Under the pieces are notes generated by a model that worked only from the letters and a program-made list of their open reading frames with translations, was not told the origin of the DNA and searched no databases. From Bradyrhizobium diazoefficiens USDA 110 (GTDB taxonomy: Bacteria; Pseudomonadota; Alphaproteobacteria; Rhizobiales; Xanthobacteraceae): a DNA stretch of 64,000 nucleotides. Of this stretch, positions 53,451-63,265 are shown in pieces (position 1 is the first letter of the stretch; each line of letters begins with the position of its first letter). The DNA lies in assembly GCF_000011365.1 (NCBI RefSeq), contig NC_004463.1:1536001-1600000 (forward strand), written 5' to 3'. The position numbers and the translations under genes are program-made.

Positions 53451-54119
53451 ATGATCCGGGCGACGCAGGTTAGGGGACAGCACCGCTTCACCGAAGCACC
53501 AGTGGACACGGTCGTGCTCGATTTCGACGATCGGCACCGCCGCCGCATGGCGATGACGGGGACGCGGGGGCTCGAATTCCTGCTCGACCTGGAGAACGCC
53601 GTTGCACTGCGCGGCGGCGATGCACTGGTGCTGGAGGACGGCCGGCTGGTCGAAGTGGTTGCGGCGCCCGAGCCGCTGCTCGAGATCCGCGGCCGCGATC
53701 CGCACCACCTCATCCGCGTCGGCTGGCACCTCGGCAACCGTCATCTGCCGACGCAGATCATGGCCAAAGCCTTGCGCATCCGCCGCGACCACGTCATCGA
53801 GGCCATGGTGAAGGGGCTCGGCGCGCGTGTCGTCGAGATCGAGGCGCCATTCGATCCCGAAGGCGGCGCCTATGCCGACGCCGGTCATGCGCATGGCCAC
53901 GATGACCATGCGCATCATGATCACGGCCATCACCACCACGATCATGGCGACCATCATCATGATCACCACGGTCATGACCACCATGGTCATGATCATCACG
54001 GCCACGACCATCATGATCATGCCGCGCATGACCATGAGCACGATCACCATCATCACGACGAGCATTGCGACCATCCCGACCACCACCACGGCCACAAGCA
54101 TGCTCATGACCACAAATGA
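53451..54119 (+). CDS. ureE: Urease accessory nickel chaperone UreE with long His tail
   Basis: A 222-aa nickel carrier for urease maturation. Residues 1-145 are the normal UreE fold ([12 protein letters not shown] is the metal-binding signature). From about residue 146 there is a tail of 77 residues, of which about 43 are His and many of the rest Asp, far longer than the short His tails of enteric UreE. It likely stores or buffers nickel. Its 3' end overlaps ureF. Confidence 0.96.
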   Translation: MIRATQVRGQHRFTEAPVDTVVLDFDDRHRRRMAMTGTRGLEFLLDLENAVALRGGDALVLEDGRLVEVVAAPEPLLEIRGRDPHHLIRVGWHLGNRHLPTQIMAKALRIRRDHVIEAMVKGLGARVVEIEAPFDPEGGAYADAGHAHGHDDHAHHDHGHHHHDHGDHHHDHHGHDHHGHDHHGHDHHDHAAHDHEHDHHHHDEHCDHPDHHHGHKHAHDHK

Positions 54120-54828
54120 GCCGGTCAATGCCGGTGACCTCGCCGCGCGCGAGGCGGCGGCGCTGTACCGGCTGATGACCTGGCTGTCGCCGGCGTTTCC
54201 CGTCGGCGGCTTCTCCTACTCCAGCGGGATCGAATGGGCGGTCGAAGCGGGCGACATCACCGACACGGCGACGCTCGCCGACTGGCTCGATACTATGCTC
54301 GGCGACGGTTCGGGCTTCTGCGATGCGACGTTCCTGGTCCAGGCCTATCGCGCCACTGAGGCGGGCGAGGAGACCTCGTTGCGCGACATCGCTGAGCTCG
54401 CGAGCGCCTTCGTGCCCTCGCGCGAGCGGCAGCTCGAGACGACGTCGCAGGGCCGCGCCTTCATCGACATCGCCCGCGCCGCGTGGGATGCGGAGGGGCT
54501 GGACGCCATGGTTGCGGCATGCCGCACGCCATTGGTCTATCCCGTCGCGGTCGGTGTGGTCGCCGCGATGCACGGCGTGCCGTTGGCGCCGACGCTGCAC
54601 GCCTTCCTGCACGCTGTGGTCTCGAACTGGATTTCCGCGGCCAGCCGCCTCATTCCGCTCGGCCAGACCGACAGCCAGCGCGTGCTGGTGCGGCTGGAAG
54701 CCGCGGTCGCCGCGACCGCAACTCGTGCGCTGAGCGCGACGTTGGACGATCTTGGCAGCGCGACATTCCGCGCCGATCTCGCCAGCCTGCGGCACGAGAC
54801 GCAGTATACGCGGCTGTTTCGGTCGTGA
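54106..54828 (+). CDS. ureF: Urease accessory protein UreF
   Basis: A 240-aa all-helical protein that works with UreD and UreG. Typical blocks: [41 protein letters not shown], and [21 protein letters not shown]. The start ATG lies 14 nt inside ureE; the open frame continues upstream only because it shadows the His-codon repeat of ureE. Confidence 0.95.
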   Translation: MTTNEPVNAGDLAAREAAALYRLMTWLSPAFPVGGFSYSSGIEWAVEAGDITDTATLADWLDTMLGDGSGFCDATFLVQAYRATEAGEETSLRDIAELASAFVPSRERQLETTSQGRAFIDIARAAWDAEGLDAMVAACRTPLVYPVAVGVVAAMHGVPLAPTLHAFLHAVVSNWISAASRLIPLGQTDSQRVLVRLEAAVAATATRALSATLDDLGSATFRADLASLRHETQYTRLFRS

Positions 54829-54850
54829 GCGCGTTGCATCACATTCTGCC

Positions 54851-54972
54851 GTCGTCCCGGCGAAGGCCAGGCCCCATAACCACGAATGCCTGTGGTCATG
54901 GAGGGATGTGGCCTCAGTCCGCCGCGACAATGAACTTCGGTGGTAATGGGTCCTGGCTTTCGCCAGGACGAC
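54851..54972. repeat. Palindromic repeat inside the urease operon, family A copy 3
   Basis: A 122-bp imperfect palindrome between ureF and ureG: GTCGTCCCGGCGAAGGCCAG at the left and TGGGTCCTGGCTTTCGCCAG then GACGAC at the right. It ends 15 bp before the ureG start and may tune ureG expression. Confidence 0.85.
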
Positions 54973-54987
54973 GATAGGAAAGAATCA

Positions 54988-55611
54988 ATGGCTACGTCTC
55001 ACGGCCCCCTGCGTGTCGGCGTCGGCGGTCCGGTCGGATCGGGCAAGACCGCGCTGATGGATCTGCTCTGCAAGACCATGCGCGAGCGCTACGACATCGC
55101 GGCGATCACCAACGACATCTACACCAAATGGGATGCCGAATTCCTGGTGCGCTCGGGCTCGCTGACGCCGGATCGCATTGCCGGTGTCGAGACCGGCGGC
55201 TGCCCGCATACCGCGATCCGCGAAGATGCCTCGATGAACCTCGCGGCGGTCGCGGACATGCGCGCGAAATTCCCCGGCCTCGACCTCGTGCTGATCGAGT
55301 CCGGCGGCGACAATCTCGCTGCCACTTTTTCCCCGGAGCTTGCCGACCTCACCATCTACGTCATCGACGTGGCGGCGGGCGACAAGATCCCGTCCAAGGG
55401 CGGCCCCGGCATCACCCGCTCCGACCTCCTGGTCATCAACAAGATCGATCTTGCGCCCCATGTCGGCGCCTCCCTGGAGAAGATGGAGACGGACGCCAGG
55501 CGCATGCGCGGCGCGCGCCCCTTTGTCATGACCAACCTGAAGAAGAGCGAGGGGCTCGACCGCATCGTCGGCTTCATCGAGGCCAAAGGCGGCCTGAAAC
55601 GGGCCGGCTGA
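54988..55611 (+). CDS. ureG: Urease accessory GTPase UreG
   Basis: A 207-aa SIMIBI-class GTPase that drives nickel insertion. P-loop [11 protein letters not shown] at about 11-21, the nickel-binding CPH in [33 protein letters not shown], and [12 protein letters not shown] for guanine recognition. The ATG at 54988 follows AGGAAAGA. Last gene of the urt-ure block. Confidence 0.97.
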
Positions 55612-55876
55612 CGAACGCGACGACTTGGCACAGGGGTTTTCCGCCGTTAACGCCTGAGGCAGGACCGTATCCGCGGAACAAATTTCGGACACGGCGATTA
55701 ATTACCTCCGGTACCCGGGGCAAATCCATTCCGGCCGGACGACCGGCCGGGCGGATTAAGCTTTTCATGCGACCCAAGTTGCGTACTGATGCCTCCTCCT
55801 TCATTATCTCCGCCATCGGGGTTCATCCTGTTTCGGCACATGGCCGTTCGAGCTGCGTTCATATGCTCCGTGTTTA

Positions 55877-57568
55877 TTGCCGACCTCCTGCTTCCGTCTG
55901 AGTAGTCGCGTGGTCCGGCTGGGTTTCATCATCGGCTTCATCGCTCTGCTCGGAGCCATGCTTTCCGGGCTTGCGGCCTATCGCGTCCACGACCAGGAGC
56001 TGGCGCTGGACCGGATCGCGCTCGCACGTGCGATCGACGTCCATGCGAGCCTGGTGCAGGACCGGCTGACCGAGCGCGAACTGCTCGCCCGTGTCGCCTC
56101 AGGCCTGTTCCGCGCGCCATCGGTACTCAAGCCCAACATGCTGGAGCCGCTGCGCTCGGCGATCTACGCCTTCAAGACCGATTTCGTGGTGGCCGGCTGG
56201 GTCGCCCGGCTCCAGCCGAACGAGCTTGCTGCGGCGCAGGCCGCGATCGCGGCCGCCGGCTTCCCGAAGCCGCAGATCCGCGACTACGGCGACAAGCCGA
56301 TCGATCCCGCAAGCCTCACCCAGCCGATCGACGTGCTGATGGATCTCGAGCCGCGCAGCGATGAGACCAAAGGGTTGCCCGGCCGCAGCTATGACCGGGA
56401 CCCGGTGCGCAGCGCGATGCTCGCCCGGGCCAGGATCGAGAAGAGGTCGGTCGCCTCCGACCCGGTGCCGCTCCTGCGCAACAACGGGCCGGTCGGCGTC
56501 ATCGTCGCGGCCCCCGTCATTCCCGAAGGCGCGACCGAGCCCGTCGGCTTCATCACATTCTCCTATGAGCTGGCATCACTGATGCTGACCAACGACGACA
56601 TGTCGTTGTTCGCGGTCGCGCTCAAGGACCCGCGCAAGGACGGCGGCGAGCTCGTCGCCAACGACCAGGGTATCGTCTCCACGCGCATGACGGCGGCGGA
56701 CGGGCCGGCGCCATCGGCGACGCGCACCGTGAGCTTCGGCGGCCGCGACTGGCAGCTCGGCTATTACGCAAAGACCAACTCGGCGCGGCGCGCCGAGCAG
56801 ACCGCGATCATCGTGGCGGCGATCGGCTTTGCGATCACCGCGATGGTGTGCGGCCTGTTTGGCTATGTCGCCTACAACAATCTGCGGCTCAGCCGGGAGA
56901 TCCAGGTGCGGATCGGCTTCGAGCGCCGCCTGACCGCCGTCATCGACGAGCTCAACCACCGGGTCAAGAACATCCTGGCGGTGATCCAGTCGATCGTGAC
57001 GCGCACGCTGCGCCACGGCGCGGACATCGACGGCGCGCGCGAGCTGCTGATCGGCCGCATCCACGCCATGTCCAACGTGGTCTCGCTGCTCAGCGAGAGC
57101 CAGTGGCAGGGCGTCAAGTTGAAGGGCCTGTTCGAGGCGCGCGCCATTCCGCATGCGGACCGCATCGCCGTCACCGGTCCCGACATCGCGGTGAGCGCGC
57201 GTGCGGCGCAGAGCCTGTCACTTCTGTTCTTCGAGCTCGCCTCGCATTCGGACGAAGGCCTGTCGCTGGTCGGCAAGCATCCGCACATCACCGCCAACTG
57301 GACGGTGACGGGCGAGGGGACCGACGAGGTCTTCCATTTCCGCTGGGAGGAGTTCAACACCAGCGAGGCGACGCGCCGTCCCGATTCCGATTTCGGCCTG
57401 ATCCTGCTCGACCGCGTCGCGCCCGAAGCGCTCGGCGGCACCGCCAAGCGCTACTTTACCGATGTCTCCTATGTCTACGAGCTGATTGCTCCGATGGAGA
57501 CGGTCGTCGACATGAGCGAGCGCGACCGCACGGACAAGCTCTCGGCCCCGGTGAGGCCTGTGCGATAA
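55877..57568 (+). CDS. CHASE-domain sensor histidine kinase, HisKA_2/HWE type, degenerate ATPase
   Basis: A 563-aa membrane protein: helix at about 14-36, a CHASE-like periplasmic domain (about 45-270), a second helix near 309-331, then a HisKA_2 dimerisation domain with the phospho-acceptor H361 in DELNHRVKNILAVIQS. The ATP-binding domain looks damaged: where the N-box should read ELATNAxKYG it reads ELASHSDEG (H457 in place of the Asn), and the G-box is DSDFGLILL in place of GFGxRLI. It may be a pseudokinase or use another mode. The start is TTG 55877 or GTG 55910; no response regulator lies nearby. Confidence 0.78.
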   Translation: MPTSCFRLSSRVVRLGFIIGFIALLGAMLSGLAAYRVHDQELALDRIALARAIDVHASLVQDRLTERELLARVASGLFRAPSVLKPNMLEPLRSAIYAFKTDFVVAGWVARLQPNELAAAQAAIAAAGFPKPQIRDYGDKPIDPASLTQPIDVLMDLEPRSDETKGLPGRSYDRDPVRSAMLARARIEKRSVASDPVPLLRNNGPVGVIVAAPVIPEGATEPVGFITFSYELASLMLTNDDMSLFAVALKDPRKDGGELVANDQGIVSTRMTAADGPAPSATRTVSFGGRDWQLGYYAKTNSARRAEQTAIIVAAIGFAITAMVCGLFGYVAYNNLRLSREIQVRIGFERRLTAVIDELNHRVKNILAVIQSIVTRTLRHGADIDGARELLIGRIHAMSNVVSLLSESQWQGVKLKGLFEARAIPHADRIAVTGPDIAVSARAAQSLSLLFFELASHSDEGLSLVGKHPHITANWTVTGEGTDEVFHFRWEEFNTSEATRRPDSDFGLILLDRVAPEALGGTAKRYFTDVSYVYELIAPMETVVDMSERDRTDKLSAPVRPVR

Positions 57569-57580
57569 ACCTCGCGCGCT

Positions 57581-57940
57581 TCAGCTCGAGGTCGGTCGAG
57601 CCGCGATTGCGGTCATCTCGAGCTTGACGCCTGAACCGAGATCGGCCACGCCGACGACGGCGCGTGCCGGCAGATGGGCTTCGGCAAAGTGCGCTTTCCA
57701 GGCCGCATTGAACGCAGCCTTCTCGCCGAGATTCGTAACGAAGATGGTCACCTGCAATACGTTGGCCAGGTCGGATCCAAGAGTCTTCAGCAGACGCGAC
57801 AATTGGCCAAGCACGTCGTTTGCCTGACCTGACATGTCGAGGCTCGTGTCCTCGGCGACGATTCCGCCGATGTAAAGCACGCCTCCATGCTCGACCACTT
57901 CGTGGAGCAATCCTTCGTATGGCAAGATGCGTTTGATCAT
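57581..57940 (-). CDS. RidA family protein
   Basis: A 119-aa YjgF/RidA-type protein, the family that hydrolyses reactive enamine/imine intermediates. Blocks: VVEHGGVLYIGGIVAEDTS, VTIFVTNLGEKAAFNAAW and LPARAVVGVADLGSGVKLEM, where the Arg binds the substrate carboxylate. The ATG at 57940 is chosen because upstream sequence overlaps the TetR gene region and is not similar to the family. Convergent with the kinase gene. Confidence 0.9.
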   Translation of the reverse strand: MIKRILPYEGLLHEVVEHGGVLYIGGIVAEDTSLDMSGQANDVLGQLSRLLKTLGSDLANVLQVTIFVTNLGEKAAFNAAWKAHFAEAHLPARAVVGVADLGSGVKLEMTAIAARPTSS

Positions 57941-58049
57941 GATGAGACTGATGCTCCTGTGGGAAAAGACGTGAGATGTCCGCGCGTTCTTATCACCAAG
58001 GCGTGGAACTTGAGTCGGGGACGGACGGTGGGCATTTTCAGCGCCTGAT

Positions 58050-58658
58050 CTAGCCCTTCGGCCGCAGCACGAGGTCGACCAGATTGCGCGCGTAAGCCGG
58101 CGTGATCGGCGCGATGCCGAAGACGTAGCGGTAGAACAGGCCGCCATAGATCGCGTCGCAGAGGTCCTCGGGCGCCCCCTCGGCCAGGACGCTGCCGTCC
58201 TTCTGGCCTGCGGCGATCATCTCCACCAGCGCGTCGCGGCGGAATTGCAGGTAGCGTGCGTAGAACAGCTCCGCCGAGCCGGTCTTGGAGATGCATTCGG
58301 AGATGACGGCGAGCTGCACCTTGCCGAACTCGCCCCGGAGCGCCTCGGCATAGGCCGCGGCATGGCGGCGTGCGCGTGCCGCGGGCGTGCCGGAGCTCAC
58401 CGGGGGCAGTGGCAGCATCTGCGCGGCATGGTGGAGAAAGGCGTCGATCAGCAGCGCCTCGCGCGACGGCCACCATTTGTAGATCGTCATCTTGGAGACG
58501 CTGGAGTGGCGCGCGACCGCGTCGATGGTGGTGGCGGCAAGGCCGGTCGCGGCCATCAGCGCATAGGCGCTTTCGAGGATGGCGTTGGTGGTCTCGATCG
58601 ACCGCGGCCGGCCGCGCCGGGGCGCGCTGTCAGCCTCTTCACCCCCGCCTTTCGCCAT
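58050..58658 (-). CDS. TetR family transcriptional regulator
   Basis: A 202-aa repressor-type protein. The N-terminal HTH is RGRPRSIETTNAILESAYAL with the recognition segment TTIDAVARHSSVSKMTIYKWW; the C-terminal ligand domain is of the AcrR/TetR_C type. The frame begins 7 codons earlier; MAKGGGEE is taken as start. It is upstream of ridA on the same strand (109-bp gap), so it may control it. Confidence 0.92.
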   Translation of the reverse strand: MAKGGGEEADSAPRRGRPRSIETTNAILESAYALMAATGLAATTIDAVARHSSVSKMTIYKWWPSREALLIDAFLHHAAQMLPLPPVSSGTPAARARRHAAAYAEALRGEFGKVQLAVISECISKTGSAELFYARYLQFRRDALVEMIAAGQKDGSVLAEGAPEDLCDAIYGGLFYRYVFGIAPITPAYARNLVDLVLRPKG

Positions 58659-58742
58659 CGCCACGCCCGGTCTCCTCACGCAGAGTCCCTCCGCATAGCG
58701 CAGCCACAGGTCTCGGCCTAGCAGAATCGCACGATTATGTTG

Positions 58743-59885
58743 TCAGGTCTGCTGCCGCAAGGCCGCAGGCAGGTCCTGCCGCTTCGACCAGGTGATGTAA
58801 TAGGCGACCGCGGTCATCGCGGCGAAGCCAACGATGCTCACCGCGACCTGCATCGCCACCAGGTTCGGCCCGGTGATCAGGATGAGATGGCCGGCGAAGG
58901 AGAGGAACACCGCGACGCAGAACACCGCGAGCCATTCCTCGCCGCATATGATCACCGCCTGAAGCGGCCGCCATTTCAGGCCGGGATGATCGGCCGGAAT
59001 GAGATGGGTTGCGATGAACGCGAGCGCGAGGAAGTGGACCACGCGATAGGGCGCGAGGTTTTCCTTGTCGGTCGGCGCGATGCTGTTGAGCAGCAGGTCC
59101 GGCAAATAGGCGGACAGTGCCGGCGAGTGGCGCATCAGGGTGACGGCCATCGCGAAGACGAGATAGGCGCCCGCGAGGATCCGCAACCAGGACATTCCGT
59201 GGAGCGCACGGCCGGATGCGCCTGTCACGGCGAACCAGCCGCCCAGCACCATCAGCATCTGCCAGCACAGCGGATTGAAGGTCCACTCCTGGTCCGGATA
59301 GACCCGGAAATTCCAGTCGAACCAGCGCGCCGCGACGTACAGCGCGACCGATGCCGCCAGCGTCAGGTTCGGTCCTCGCAGCAGCCCCCACAGCACCAGC
59401 GGAAAGAACGCCATCAGCGGGATCATCAGTTGCAGCAGGTCGAGGTTCAGCGGCTCTTCCTGGAGCACCAGGCCGCGGACCAGGATTCGCAGAGGGTGCT
59501 CGAGAATGCCCGAGATGTTGTATTCGTGGATGATCTCCGGCGCCATCGATTGCGAGGCGACGTAGGCGATGGTGTCGATATAGATCACGAACAGCACGAC
59601 ATAGGCGGCGTAGAGCCGCCAGACGCGGCGAAAGATGCGTGTCGCCGCGACGACGTAGCCGCGCTCCAGCGCCATCCTGCCGTGGATGATGGCGACGCCA
59701 TAGCCCACCACGAACACGAACAGGTCGGCGGCGCCGCTGAAGCCGAAATTGCGCAGCGTCAGCAGGTTGACGACGTTGTTCGGGATGTGGTCGACGAACA
59801 CCGACCAGTTGGCGATGCCGAGCGTCAAATACAGCCTGGCGTCGTGATGGAATGCGGCGAGGTTCGCCTTGACGGACGGTTTCAT
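58743..59885 (-). CDS. OpgC-family glucan succinyltransferase-like membrane protein
   Basis: A 380-aa polytopic membrane protein with about ten helices. The OpgC_C signature is visible: NWSVFVDHIPNNVVNLLTLRNF, then FSGAADLFVFVVGYG, GRMALERGYVVAATRIFRRV and the C-terminal HFLALAFIATHLIP. OpgC adds succinyl groups to periplasmic glucans; in Bradyrhizobium the target would be cyclic beta-glucans. The ATG at 59885 (MKPSVKANLAAF) lacks a clear ribosome-binding site. Confidence 0.9.
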   Translation of the reverse strand: MKPSVKANLAAFHHDARLYLTLGIANWSVFVDHIPNNVVNLLTLRNFGFSGAADLFVFVVGYGVAIIHGRMALERGYVVAATRIFRRVWRLYAAYVVLFVIYIDTIAYVASQSMAPEIIHEYNISGILEHPLRILVRGLVLQEEPLNLDLLQLMIPLMAFFPLVLWGLLRGPNLTLAASVALYVAARWFDWNFRVYPDQEWTFNPLCWQMLMVLGGWFAVTGASGRALHGMSWLRILAGAYLVFAMAVTLMRHSPALSAYLPDLLLNSIAPTDKENLAPYRVVHFLALAFIATHLIPADHPGLKWRPLQAVIICGEEWLAVFCVAVFLSFAGHLILITGPNLVAMQVAVSIVGFAAMTAVAYYITWSKRQDLPAALRQQT

Positions 59886-60141
59886 GAGTAAAATAGCTTT
59901 GGGAATCAGGGTGATGCTTTTACCGGCAACCGCCTGCCTATCCGAGTAGCGTTTGCGTGAGGAGGGCCGGTTTGTCCCGACTGGCGAAAAATTACGCAGG
60001 GCGCGCCGGTGCGCTCGCGTGTCCGCCCTTGACCCGCCTGGCACGCAATTTTTGCAAAGACGATCTGCTTCGCAGCAGCTCGCGCTTCCGAAGCCGGCGA
60101 CCTCTGGCGGTGTGAGATTCGCAGTCCGCGCGCCCGGACCG

Positions 60142-60597
60142 TTACTCGGCAGGTTCAGCCGATGCCTCGTCGGAGACGCTGGTCCTACTCGCCATGATTC
60201 CGAGTGCGACGCCGGCGATCGCCAGGATCGGCAACAGTCGCCTGACCCCGATGGCGCGAACGATCTGGAGTCCCGTGGCGAGCAGCATGGGATCGGCCAG
60301 CATGCTCGCGGCCGCCGACTTCGCGGCGCGCTCGGCCGCGATTTGGGCGCGCTTCTGCACCTCGCGCTTGTAGCCCCAATAGGTGCCCGCGGCGGTGAGC
60401 GTCAGCAGGAAGAAGATGCCGGCGCCGGCGAGGCAGGCCTGCACCGGGCCGTACTTATCCAGCACCGAGATGAACGCGGCCGCGCAAAGAAAGCACGTCG
60501 TGATGAAGAGCGCGAATGCGGCGGCTGCGGCGAGCGATGTCAGACGGACCGTCGTCCCGGTCGAGGCGCTGATGCCGTCGATAATGCGCTGAAACAT
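60142..60597 (-). CDS. Small membrane protein, YqjE/holin-X-like
   Basis: A 151-aa protein with two long central helices (about 24-48 and 59-81) and a third near the C-terminus (about 115-135), separated by a charged Ala-rich helix (KREVQKRAQIAAERAAKSAA). It resembles the YqjE / phage-holin-X-like family that often accompanies YqjD-type proteins, and a YqjD-like gene lies 75 bp upstream. MFQRIIDG is chosen as start. Function unknown. Confidence 0.65.
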   Translation of the reverse strand: MFQRIIDGISASTGTTVRLTSLAAAAAFALFITTCFLCAAAFISVLDKYGPVQACLAGAGIFFLLTLTAAGTYWGYKREVQKRAQIAAERAAKSAAASMLADPMLLATGLQIVRAIGVRRLLPILAIAGVALGIMASRTSVSDEASAEPAE

Positions 60598-60672
60598 GCC
60601 CTTGCTCCTCAATCCCCCCACAAGCCTGAGGCGGCGGCCGCGCCGCCGCGATCCCAGGGTCCGTCCCGCGCT

Positions 60673-61044
60673 TTACCGGCGCCAGGCGGCGCCGATCAGG
60701 AAGCCGATGCCGAGCGCGATACCGACGGTCGCGAGCGGCCGCGCGGTGATGGCGTCTTCCAGCGTCTCCTCGATCGAGCCATAGGCATCCTGCGCCGCGC
60801 CCATCATCGCGCTGCTGCGCTCGGACATGTCGTCGAGTGTCGAATCCATGTTCTCGCGCGCTTGCTTGTAGCCGCGCCGGGCCTGCTTTCCGGCCGAATT
60901 GGCGAAGGTATTGAGCGCGTCGGTTATCTGGTCGGTGAGGGCGGCGATATCGTTTTTCACGGCTGCTACATCCTTCTCGAGGCGTTCTGCGGTGGCTTTG
61001 TCGATCCAGTCTCTCATCCTGGTTTCGCCGTCGGCTATTGACAT
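60673..61044 (-). CDS. DUF883 (YqjD/ElaB-like) membrane-anchored protein
   Basis: A 123-aa protein with a long amphipathic helix (about 15-95: AERLEKDVAAVKNDIAALTD, then ANSAGKQARRGYKQARENMD) and a C-terminal anchor PLATVGIALGIGFLIGAAWRR in tail-anchor layout. This architecture is typical of DUF883 proteins (inner-membrane ribosome-binding YqjD in E. coli). A CGGAGTTTGCG site precedes the ATG at 61044. Confidence 0.82.
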   Translation of the reverse strand: MSIADGETRMRDWIDKATAERLEKDVAAVKNDIAALTDQITDALNTFANSAGKQARRGYKQARENMDSTLDDMSERSSAMMGAAQDAYGSIEETLEDAITARPLATVGIALGIGFLIGAAWRR

Positions 61045-61121
61045 CGCAAACTCCGAACTGTTGGCGGTGAGATGGGCGGAAAACGTTTCGTCGTGACGGA
61101 AGTTCCGTTCGCGGGAGCCCG

Positions 61122-62234
61122 TCACGCCTGCGGGAGCTGCGGCGAATTCTCCGGCAACAGATGCTCCTTAAGGATGAGCCCCACGATCAGGAGCGGCGAC
61201 GACAGAAACGCGCCCATTGGTCCCCACAGCCAGGTCCAGAAGGCCAGCGCGATGAAGACGGCGAGTGCGTTCAGCGACAACCTGCGACCGATGATGGTCG
61301 GCGTGACGAAGTGTCCCTCCAGGAAGGTGATGCCGCCGAAGGCGAGCCCCGCCATCAGTCCGCCGCCCAGCGTCGGGAAGGCGACGAGCCCCACCACGAT
61401 CAGGACGATGAACATCGCGATCGGTCCTATGATCGGGATGAAGTTGAGCGCCGCCGCGAGTGCGCCGAGCCCGGCCGGATTTGGCATGCCGGTGATCGCG
61501 CAGATAATGCCGGTCGCGACGCCCACGCCGATATTGATGACGGTGACGGTCAACAGGTAGTTGCCGAGGTGAACCTCGATCTCGTTCAGAATCCGCAGCG
61601 TGCGCAGCCGCGCGTCGCGGTCGCCGAAATTCATGATCAGCGCCCGCCGCAGGTCGCGCCAGCTCGCGATGAACAGGATCAGGGTGGCAAAGAACAGCAG
61701 GAATTCGGCGAAGGTGGGCGAGAGGAATTCCAGCGTCGGCTGGACCCATTCGGCCTTCGGCAGCGGCAGGCTTGGCAGCCCCTCTGAGCCGCCGACCATG
61801 GTTTGCAGCTCCTTCCAGAGCGCCAGCGGCCGGTCGAAAACGTGCAGCTTCTCCTTCAACTGCGCGCCCAGCTCCGGCAGGCGCGAGCTCCATTCCATTG
61901 CGGGCACGGCAATCAGCGCGACGACGAAGGCGACCACCGTCGTCACCGCGGTCACGATCAGCACGGCGCCAAGCGCGCGCGGCACGCCCCGCCGTTCCAG
62001 AAAGCTTGCGGCCGGCGAGAGCATGGTACCGGCGACGACAGCCATCACCACCGGAAGGAAGAACGCCTTGGCGAAATACAGCACCCCGATCACGGCGATC
62101 AGGAGCAGGCCGGCGAGGGCGTAGGCGACGAACTCGGTGCGGCGAATGACCGGCGGCAGCTCGCTATGGCTGTCGGGGAGTGGGGCGCCTTCGCCGTTGC
62201 CGGAAATCAGACGTTCACTGGGAAGGACGCGCAC
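61122..62234 (-). CDS. AI-2E family (PerM/UPF0118) membrane protein
   Basis: A 370-aa polytopic membrane protein of the AI-2E transporter family; real substrates of this family are mostly unknown. Landmarks: VVMAVVAGTMLSPAASFLERRGVPR, LGNYLLTVTVINIGVGVATG, GLGALAAALNFIPIIGPIAMF and GITFLEGHFVTPTIIGRRLS, with about eight helices. The GTG at 62234 follows GGGAGAGAAATT, a good ribosome-binding site; the frame is open 12 codons earlier. Upstream of yqjD-like gene. Confidence 0.9.
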   Translation of the reverse strand: MRVLPSERLISGNGEGAPLPDSHSELPPVIRRTEFVAYALAGLLLIAVIGVLYFAKAFFLPVVMAVVAGTMLSPAASFLERRGVPRALGAVLIVTAVTTVVAFVVALIAVPAMEWSSRLPELGAQLKEKLHVFDRPLALWKELQTMVGGSEGLPSLPLPKAEWVQPTLEFLSPTFAEFLLFFATLILFIASWRDLRRALIMNFGDRDARLRTLRILNEIEVHLGNYLLTVTVINIGVGVATGIICAITGMPNPAGLGALAAALNFIPIIGPIAMFIVLIVVGLVAFPTLGGGLMAGLAFGGITFLEGHFVTPTIIGRRLSLNALAVFIALAFWTWLWGPMGAFLSSPLLIVGLILKEHLLPENSPQLPQA

Positions 62235-62441
62235 AATTTCTCTCCCGCACGGAGGTGTCCGGGCGCCCATTGGTCATCAGGAAACGCCGGAGGGGTGCTG
62301 CGGTTCCATCGCGGCTTCGTGAAGTTGCGCTCGCTTGACTGTGACGTCGACGCCGCAGAAGGCGGCGGAACTTGAGTCGGCCCGGCTGCGTTTGTTGGCA
62401 AGCCGCATCACCTGAGATGCACGCACCCAATGGGGCAGCAC

Positions 62442-63248
62442 ATGACAAAGGTCTCTTTAGTCCGTCGCAGCTTCTCGCCGCGCGCCGCCGCCGCTTTTGC
62501 CTTCGCAACCGCTCTGCTCGCGGTGCCTTTCGGCAGCGCAAATGCGCAGACGCTGGGCTATGCGCCGATGCAACCGCAGGCGTATTTGCCGCAGCCACAG
62601 GCGTATCAACAAGACCCGAGCTATTCGCAAGGTTATGTCAGCGAGCCGGCGCAGACGGCCGACGAGGATGCCCAGTTGCCCGATCGGCTGCGCAAGCAGG
62701 TCGTCAGCTTCGACCGCAGCGAGCCGGCCGGCACGATCGTGATCGATACCGGCAATACGTACCTCTATTACGTGCTCGGCAACGGTCGGGCGATCCGCTA
62801 CGGCGTCGGCGTCGGCCGCGAGGGCTTCACCTGGTCGGGCGTCCAGAGCGTCAGCCGCAAGGCGGAATGGCCGGACTGGCATCCGCCGGCCGAGATGATC
62901 GCGCGCCAGCCCTATCTGCCGCGCTTCGTCGCCGGCGGTCCCGGCAATCCGCTCGGCGCGCGCGCGATGTATCTGGGCTCGAGCGAATACCGCATCCACG
63001 GCACCAACGATCCCACCACCATCGGCAAGTTCGTCTCTTCCGGCTGCATCCGCATGACCAACGAAGACGTCACCGATCTGTTCAGCCGCGTCAATATCGG
63101 CGCCAGGGTCGTGGTGCTGCCGAAGAACGCGCCGCTGATGGCGAAGGGCAGCGACAGGGGGAGTGATTCTTGGCGCAAGCGTCCCGCGGCGACGACGCTG
63201 CCCTCGGGCCGGCAGGCCCTGAACATCTCGACGTCGGCCGTGAACTGA
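62442..63248 (+). CDS. L,D-transpeptidase (YkuD domain)
   Basis: A 268-aa periplasmic enzyme. A signal peptide (cleavage near ANA at about 35) and a Gln/Tyr/Pro-rich linker are followed by a YkuD domain with the active-site block HGTNDPTTIGKFVSSGCIRM (catalytic Cys in SGCIRM). It makes 3-3 peptidoglycan crosslinks or attaches proteins to the wall. GGGGCAGC precedes ATG 62442; ATG 62430 is in frame as an alternative. Confidence 0.94.
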   Translation: MTKVSLVRRSFSPRAAAAFAFATALLAVPFGSANAQTLGYAPMQPQAYLPQPQAYQQDPSYSQGYVSEPAQTADEDAQLPDRLRKQVVSFDRSEPAGTIVIDTGNTYLYYVLGNGRAIRYGVGVGREGFTWSGVQSVSRKAEWPDWHPPAEMIARQPYLPRFVAGGPGNPLGARAMYLGSSEYRIHGTNDPTTIGKFVSSGCIRMTNEDVTDLFSRVNIGARVVVLPKNAPLMAKGSDRGSDSWRKRPAATTLPSGRQALNISTSAVN

Positions 63249-63265
63249 GAGTTGGGTGAGGTGAC

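Noticed and set aside
53827..54105. Extended UreF N-terminus with Met/Ile/Thr repeats
   Set aside because: It is the second frame of the ureE His repeat; UreF proper starts at 54106.
53247..54128. Minus-strand 293-aa frame rich in Met, Val and Ile that looks like a membrane protein
   Set aside because: It is the complement of the His/Asp codon repeat in ureE (CAT/GAT read backwards gives ATG/ATC), so its hydrophobicity is an artefact.
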